Below, piece by piece: positions 31,256 to 35,219 of a stretch of 35,219 nt of DNA. This stretch comes from an uncultured Collinsella sp. (lineage in GTDB: Bacteria; Actinomycetota; Coriobacteriia; Coriobacteriales; Coriobacteriaceae): assembly GCA_900545055.1 (NCBI GenBank), contig UQXP01000014.1, positions 1 through 35,219 on the forward strand. Direction: 5' to 3'. Positions within the stretch are counted from its first letter, which is position 1, and each line of letters begins with the position of its first letter. The notes under the pieces are model-generated. The model saw nothing but the letters and a program-made list of their open reading frames with translations. It did no database searches and was not told the DNA's origin. The position numbers and the translations under genes were made by a program.

Positions 31256-32446
31256 ATGGCCTTTACCAAGAAGACCGTCCGCGACATCGATGTCGACGGC
31301 AAGCGCGTTCTCGTCCGCGTTGACTTTAACGTGCCTATCAAGGATGGCGTCGTTGGCGACACCACCCGTATCAAGGCTGCCCTGCCCACCATCAACTATC
31401 TCGTTGAGCACAACGCCCGCGTCATCCTCATGAGCCACCTCGGCCGTCCCGATGGCACCGGCTTCCAGCCCGAGCTGTCCCTCGAGCCCGTCGCCAAGAA
31501 GCTCGCCGAGCTCTCTGGTCTCGACGTTGCCTTTGTCGCCGACACTTACGGCGAGAAGGCTGCCGAGGCTGTCGCCGCTGTCGAGCCGGGCAAGGTCCTC
31601 GTTCTCGAGAACGTCCGCTTCGATAAGCGTGAGAAGAAGAACGATCCCGAGATCGCCAAGAAGCTCGCTTCCTATGGTGACGTCTTCGTTCTCGATGCCT
31701 TCGGCACCGCTCACCGCGCCCAGGGTTCCGTCGTGGGCCCCGCCGCTTACCTGCCTGCCGTCGCTGGCTTCCTGCTTGAGAAGGAGGTCGACACGCTGAC
31801 CGGCATCTTCGCCGAGCCCGAGCGCCCCTTCGTCGCTATCGTCGGCGGTTCCAAGGTTTCCTCTAAGATCGGCGTTCTCGATCACCTCATCGACTCCGCT
31901 GACACCCTGATCATCGGTGGCGGCATGGCCTACACCTTCTTCCTGGCTCAAGGCCTGACCGTCGGTCAGTCCCTCAAGGAAGAGGACTGGGTCGAGCGCG
32001 CTGGCGAGATGCTCAAGAAGGCCGAGGAGAAGGGCGTCAAGATCCTGCTCCCCATCGACAACCGCGTTGCCGACCACTTTGGCGAGGACGCTGTCCCCGA
32101 GGTTGTCGCTTCCGACGCTATCCCCGACGATCGTGAGGGTATGGATATCGGCCCCAAGACCGAGGAGCTCTACGCTGAGGCCGTCAAGGGCGCCAAGACC
32201 GTGTTCTGGAATGGCCCCATGGGCGTCTTCGAGTTCGACAACTTCGCTCACGGCACCCAGGCTATCGCCGAGGCTGTCGCCGAGGCCGACTGCACCTCGA
32301 TCATCGGCGGTGGCGACTCCGTCGCAGCTGTCAACAAGTTCAACCTGGCCGACAAGATGAGCTGGATCTCCACCGGTGGTGGCGCTTCCATGGAGCTCGT
32401 CGAGGGTAAGGCCCTGCCCGGAGTGGAGGCGCTTCTCGATGCCTAA
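31256..32446 (+). CDS. pgk: Phosphoglycerate kinase
   Basis: Transfers phosphate from 1,3-bisphosphoglycerate to ADP. The 396-aa product contains RVDFNVP near 20-26, SHLGRP, the domain-linking GGSKVSSKI near 200, and GGGDSVAA near 350, in the expected order and length. ATG 31256 is chosen over upstream in-frame codons that lie in the gap-pgk spacer. A small hairpin (31210-31216 with 31226-31232) precedes the ribosome site. The stop overlaps the tpiA start by 8 bp (ATGCCTAA), so the two are translationally coupled. High-expression codon use. Confidence 0.98.
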   Translation: MAFTKKTVRDIDVDGKRVLVRVDFNVPIKDGVVGDTTRIKAALPTINYLVEHNARVILMSHLGRPDGTGFQPELSLEPVAKKLAELSGLDVAFVADTYGEKAAEAVAAVEPGKVLVLENVRFDKREKKNDPEIAKKLASYGDVFVLDAFGTAHRAQGSVVGPAAYLPAVAGFLLEKEVDTLTGIFAEPERPFVAIVGGSKVSSKIGVLDHLIDSADTLIIGGGMAYTFFLAQGLTVGQSLKEEDWVERAGEMLKKAEEKGVKILLPIDNRVADHFGEDAVPEVVASDAIPDDREGMDIGPKTEELYAEAVKGAKTVFWNGPMGVFEFDNFAHGTQAIAEAVAEADCTSIIGGGDSVAAVNKFNLADKMSWISTGGGASMELVEGKALPGVEALLDA

Positions 32447-33206
32447 TCGCACCCTTCTTATCGCTGGTAACTGGAAGATGAACAACGACGTCGCCGAGGC
32501 TGCCAAGCTCGCCGACGAGCTGGCCCAGGCTCTGCCCGAGGTTCCGGCTGGCGTCGAGGTGCTCGTCTGCCCTCCGACCATTGACATCACTACGGTCCAT
32601 GACCGCATCCAGGCTGCCCCCATCGCCCTCGGTGCACAGAACGTGTACTGGGAGGCCAAGGGTGCCTTCACCGGTGAGTCCTCTTGCGACATGCTCAAGT
32701 CCGCTGGCTGCACCTACTGCATCATCGGTCACTCCGAGCGTCGTGACTACTTCCACGAGACCGACGAGGATCAGAACAAGAAGGCCAAGGCTCTCGTTGC
32801 CGCCGGTCTTGTTCCCGTCTTCTGCTGTGGCGAGTCCCTCGAGGTCCGCGAGGCTGGCACCTATGTCGAGCACGTCGTGAACCAGGTTAAGGCTGGTCTT
32901 GCTGGTCTTGAGATCACCTGCCCCAAGCAGGTCGTCGTCGCCTACGAGCCCATCTGGGCCATCGGTACCGGCAAGACCGCTACCGCCGAGGACGCCCAGG
33001 AGGTCTGCGGTGCTATCCGTGAGACCCTCAAGGAGATGTTCGGCGAGGAGCTCGCCAACGGCATCCGCGTTCTCTATGGTGGCTCTGCCAAGCCCGGCAA
33101 CATCGCCGAGCTCGTCGCTAAGCCCGACGTTGACGGCGCCCTCGTGGGCGGCGCTTCGCTCAAGGCTGCCGACTTTGCCTCTATGGTCGTCAAGGCAGGC
33201 GAGTAG
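32439..33206 (+). CDS. tpiA: Triosephosphate isomerase
   Basis: Interconverts dihydroxyacetone phosphate and glyceraldehyde-3-phosphate. The 255-aa protein shows GNWKMN with the catalytic Lys near residue 12, IIGHSERR with the catalytic His, the AYEPIWAIGTGKTAT active-site Glu/loop segment, and YGGSAKPGNIAEL at the phosphate end. ATG 32439 is inside the end of pgk; the longer open frame upstream is pgk sequence in another frame. gpmI starts 5 nt after the stop. Confidence 0.98.
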   Translation: MPNRTLLIAGNWKMNNDVAEAAKLADELAQALPEVPAGVEVLVCPPTIDITTVHDRIQAAPIALGAQNVYWEAKGAFTGESSCDMLKSAGCTYCIIGHSERRDYFHETDEDQNKKAKALVAAGLVPVFCCGESLEVREAGTYVEHVVNQVKAGLAGLEITCPKQVVVAYEPIWAIGTGKTATAEDAQEVCGAIRETLKEMFGEELANGIRVLYGGSAKPGNIAELVAKPDVDGALVGGASLKAADFASMVVKAGE

Positions 33207-33211
33207 GACAT

Positions 33212-34765
33212 ATGGCACAGCGTCATCTTCCTGCACTCCTGATCATCATGGATGGTTGCGGCCTTGCTCCGGCTGATGGCGAGAACGCCGTCGCCGCTGC
33301 CAAGACGCCCTTCCTTGATAGCCTGTACGAGAAGTATCCTCACACCACGCTCGGCGCTTCGGGCGAGGACGTGGGCCTTCCCGACGGCCAGATGGGCAAC
33401 TCCGAGGTAGGCCACCTCAACATCGGTGCCGGCCGCATCGTGTTCCAGGAGCTTTCGCGCATCAACAACGCCATCAAGGACGGCTCCATCGCCAAGAACG
33501 AGGTCTTCGTCAAGGTTATGGACGACGTCAAGGCTGACGGCAAGACTCTCCACCTCATGGGTCTTATGAGCCCTGGCGGTGTTCATTCTCACATGAACCA
33601 CGTCGAGGCTCTGGTCAAGATGGCTGCCGAGCACGGTGTCAAGACCGTTCGCGTCCACGCCTTCATGGATGGTCGCGACGTCGACCCGCAGTCCGGTGCC
33701 GGTTACATGAGTGAGTTCTGCGCCTTCCTGGCCAAGATCTCCGAGGAGACCGGTTGCGACGCTCGCGTTGCCACCGTCTCGGGCCGTTATTGGGCCATGG
33801 ACCGCGACAACCGTTGGGAGCGCATCCAGCGCGCCTACGACGTCATGGTCAACGCATCCGATGCCGATACCGACCCTGTTGCCGGTATCAAGGCCTACTA
33901 CGAGAAGGATCCGCGCGGCGACGAGTTCGTCGAGCCCTTCGCTGCCCACAACGAGGGCATCCACGAGGGCGACGCGGCCATCTTCTTCAACTTCCGTCCC
34001 GACCGCGCTCGTCAGATGACTCGCGTGTTCACGGACAAGGAGTTCGACGGCTTTGAGCGCGAGCAGATCAAGCTTTCGCACTTTGTGACGATGACCGAGT
34101 ACGACCCGACGTTTGACGTCGAGGTCGCCTTCCCCAAGACGTTCCCCGAGAACGTTCTGGCCGACGTTATCGCCGCCAATGGCCTGAAGCAGCTGCACAC
34201 CGCCGAGACCGAGAAGTACGCCCACGTGACGTTCTTCCTCAACGGCGGCATCGAGGAGCCCAAGGAGGGCGAGGAGCGCGTGCTCGTCGCTTCCCCGAAG
34301 GTCGCTACCTACGATCTGCAGCCCGAGATGAGCGCTCCCGAGGTTACCGAGAAGCTTGTCGCCGCCATCAACGAGGATCGCGCTGATTTCTACATCGTGA
34401 ACTTTGCAAACTGCGACATGGTTGGTCACACCGGTGTCTTCGACGCCGCCGTTAAGGCCGTCGAGGCTGTTGACGATGCCCTGTCCAAGGTTGTCCCGGC
34501 GATTCTCGCTAAGGGCGGCTTTGCGCTGATTACCGCCGACCACGGCAACGCCGATCACATGTTTGACGTTGCTTCCGACGGTTCCAAGCATCCGTTTACG
34601 GCTCACACCACCAACCGCGTGCCGTTCATCATCGTTGATGAGAAGGCACAACTCACCGGTATCGAGGACGGCCGTCTTTCCGATATCGCTCCGACCATGC
34701 TCACCATGGCTGGTATTGAGCCTTCCGCCGAGATGACGGGTCGCGTGCTCGCCACCGAGGCCTAA
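33212..34765 (+). CDS. gpmI: 2,3-bisphosphoglycerate-independent phosphoglycerate mutase
   Basis: Metal-dependent alkaline-phosphatase-superfamily enzyme that interconverts 3- and 2-phosphoglycerate. The 517-aa product contains the N-terminal metal site IIMDGCGLA, the phosphoserine region MGNSEVGHLNIGAGR near 62-76, HAFMDGRDVDP, FNFRPDRARQ, the FAN-D-VGHTG metal site and ITADHGNADHM. Usual length is about 510. ATG 33212 follows GGACAT; it is the third gene of the pgk-tpiA-gpmI unit and ends in a strong terminator. Confidence 0.98.
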   Translation: MAQRHLPALLIIMDGCGLAPADGENAVAAAKTPFLDSLYEKYPHTTLGASGEDVGLPDGQMGNSEVGHLNIGAGRIVFQELSRINNAIKDGSIAKNEVFVKVMDDVKADGKTLHLMGLMSPGGVHSHMNHVEALVKMAAEHGVKTVRVHAFMDGRDVDPQSGAGYMSEFCAFLAKISEETGCDARVATVSGRYWAMDRDNRWERIQRAYDVMVNASDADTDPVAGIKAYYEKDPRGDEFVEPFAAHNEGIHEGDAAIFFNFRPDRARQMTRVFTDKEFDGFEREQIKLSHFVTMTEYDPTFDVEVAFPKTFPENVLADVIAANGLKQLHTAETEKYAHVTFFLNGGIEEPKEGEERVLVASPKVATYDLQPEMSAPEVTEKLVAAINEDRADFYIVNFANCDMVGHTGVFDAAVKAVEAVDDALSKVVPAILAKGGFALITADHGNADHMFDVASDGSKHPFTAHTTNRVPFIIVDEKAQLTGIEDGRLSDIAPTMLTMAGIEPSAEMTGRVLATEA

Positions 34766-34791
34766 GAGAAAACTCCAAGCGTTTTCTTGCA

Positions 34792-34824
34792 GGGGGTTGC
34801 CCATATTCGGGCAACCCCCTTTTT
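34792..34824 (+). terminator. Terminator after gpmI
   Basis: A perfect 11-bp stem GGGGGTTGCCC/GGGCAACCCCC (34792-34802 with 34809-34819), loop ATATTC, followed by five T residues. Ends the glycolytic operon, so secG needs its own promoter. Confidence 0.95.
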
Positions 34825-34883
34825 GGTATTTCTGCCATTTCCGCCCCGTCCCCGAGTGGCAGGTAGGGGAGAGCGGGGGATTG

Positions 34884-34892
34884 TGGTACAGT
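34884..34892 (+). promoter_or_regulatory. Candidate extended -10 promoter of secG
   Basis: TGGTACAGT is an extended -10 element (TG-N-TACAGT) about 37 bp before secG. No convincing -35 is present, which extended -10 promoters can tolerate. Confidence 0.4.
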
Positions 34893-34928
34893 ACTGGAGT
34901 TTGAATTGTTCTATTAAGGAGCTTATCT

Positions 34929-35183
34929 ATGGGTCCGTTTCAGATTCTTCTGTTTGTCGTTTGGGCTGTTTCTGCCGTGGCGCTGACGATTCTCGTCCTG
35001 ATGCATTCCGGTAAGGGCACTGGCGTTTCGGATATGATTGCTAGCTCGCTGTATAACTCCAGCTCGGCCACAGGCGTTATGGAGCAGAACCTTGACCGCC
35101 TGACCGTCATCATGGCTGTCGTGTTTGCCGTGTGCGTCGTGCTGTGCATGTTCTTCTTCCCGCAGGGCATCGTGGGCTACTAA
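34929..35183 (+). CDS. secG: Preprotein translocase subunit SecG
   Basis: Small accessory subunit of the SecYEG channel. The 84-aa product has two hydrophobic segments (about 3-23 and 56-75) separated by a polar loop with GKGTGVSDMIASSLYNSSSATGVMEQNLDR-type composition characteristic of SecG. ATG 34929 follows AAGGAG. The place next to gap-pgk-tpiA is the common actinobacterial order. The contig ends 36 bases after the stop. Confidence 0.9.
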   Translation: MGPFQILLFVVWAVSAVALTILVLMHSGKGTGVSDMIASSLYNSSSATGVMEQNLDRLTVIMAVVFAVCVVLCMFFFPQGIVGY

Positions 35184-35202
35184 TCACGAGCCGCATAAAT
35201 AC

Positions 35203-35219
35203 CTGTCTCTTATACACAT
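35203..35219. other. Nextera/Tn5 mosaic-end adapter remnant
   Basis: The last 17 bases CTGTCTCTTATACACAT match the Tn5 mosaic-end sequence used in Nextera libraries (19 bases, truncated by the contig edge). This is sequencing adapter, not genome. Confidence 0.95.

Noticed and set aside
30041..32713. Long minus-strand open frame over gap and pgk
   Set aside because: Antisense artefact of high-expression codon use; it also crosses a terminator and promoter region and shows no domain.
33074..34804. Minus-strand open frame over gpmI
   Set aside because: Antisense to a clear gpmI gene; runs through its terminator.
1..35219. tRNA, rRNA, CRISPR arrays, insertion sequences, prophage
   Set aside because: No cloverleaf, repeat-spacer array, transposase or integrase sequence was recognised anywhere in the window.

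Overview
The window looks like a chromosomal contig end from a Gram-positive, moderately high-G+C gut actinobacterium of the Coriobacteriia, most likely a Collinsella-type organism. This rests on the uvrC / rapZ / whiA / gap-pgk-tpi-secG gene order typical of Actinobacteria, the actinobacterial-style UvrA and RapZ motifs, and overall codon use. It is an inference; no search was run. The last 17 bases match the Nextera transposase mosaic-end adapter, so the right edge is an assembly/library boundary rather than genome sequence.

Left part (1-17215): a terminator from an off-window gene, then coaE, a small lytic transglycosylase and uvrB on the plus strand. A minus-strand block follows: an LTA-synthase-like sulfatase, an Mrp P-loop protein, a BaiN/HI0933-type flavoprotein and a COG2509-type flavoprotein. 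Next come uvrA (own promoter region with a possible LexA-like box) and a tight ybaK-murJ-uvrC operon. All three excision-repair genes uvrB, uvrA and uvrC therefore lie within 16 kb.

Middle part (17216-27937): a nine-gene plus-strand operon for uptake and catabolism of a sialic-acid-like amino sugar. It has a Tat-type lipoprotein binding protein, a dipeptide-family permease, a fused permease-ATPase, a second ATPase, two overlapping CE7-type esterase genes (the second lacking the nucleophile), an N-acetylneuraminate-lyase-like aldolase, a ROK kinase and NanE epimerase. A 363-bp leader precedes it, with a LacI-type operator-like palindrome and a stretch able to fold into a three-way junction. 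Strong hairpins lie after the binding-protein gene and between nanA/nanK and nanK/nanE. The operon sits between uvrC and rapZ, which are close neighbours in many Actinobacteria.

Right part (27938-35219): rapZ and whiA, with the yvcK gene that usually lies between them absent, then the lower-glycolysis block gap, pgk, tpiA, gpmI, and secG. The gap promoter region carries a perfect 14-bp palindrome sharing its core with the palindrome in front of the sialic-acid operon, plus a second inverted repeat over the presumed -35.

The most interesting parts are the sialic-acid operon with its active/inactive esterase pair and its structured leader. The rest is mostly conserved housekeeping.
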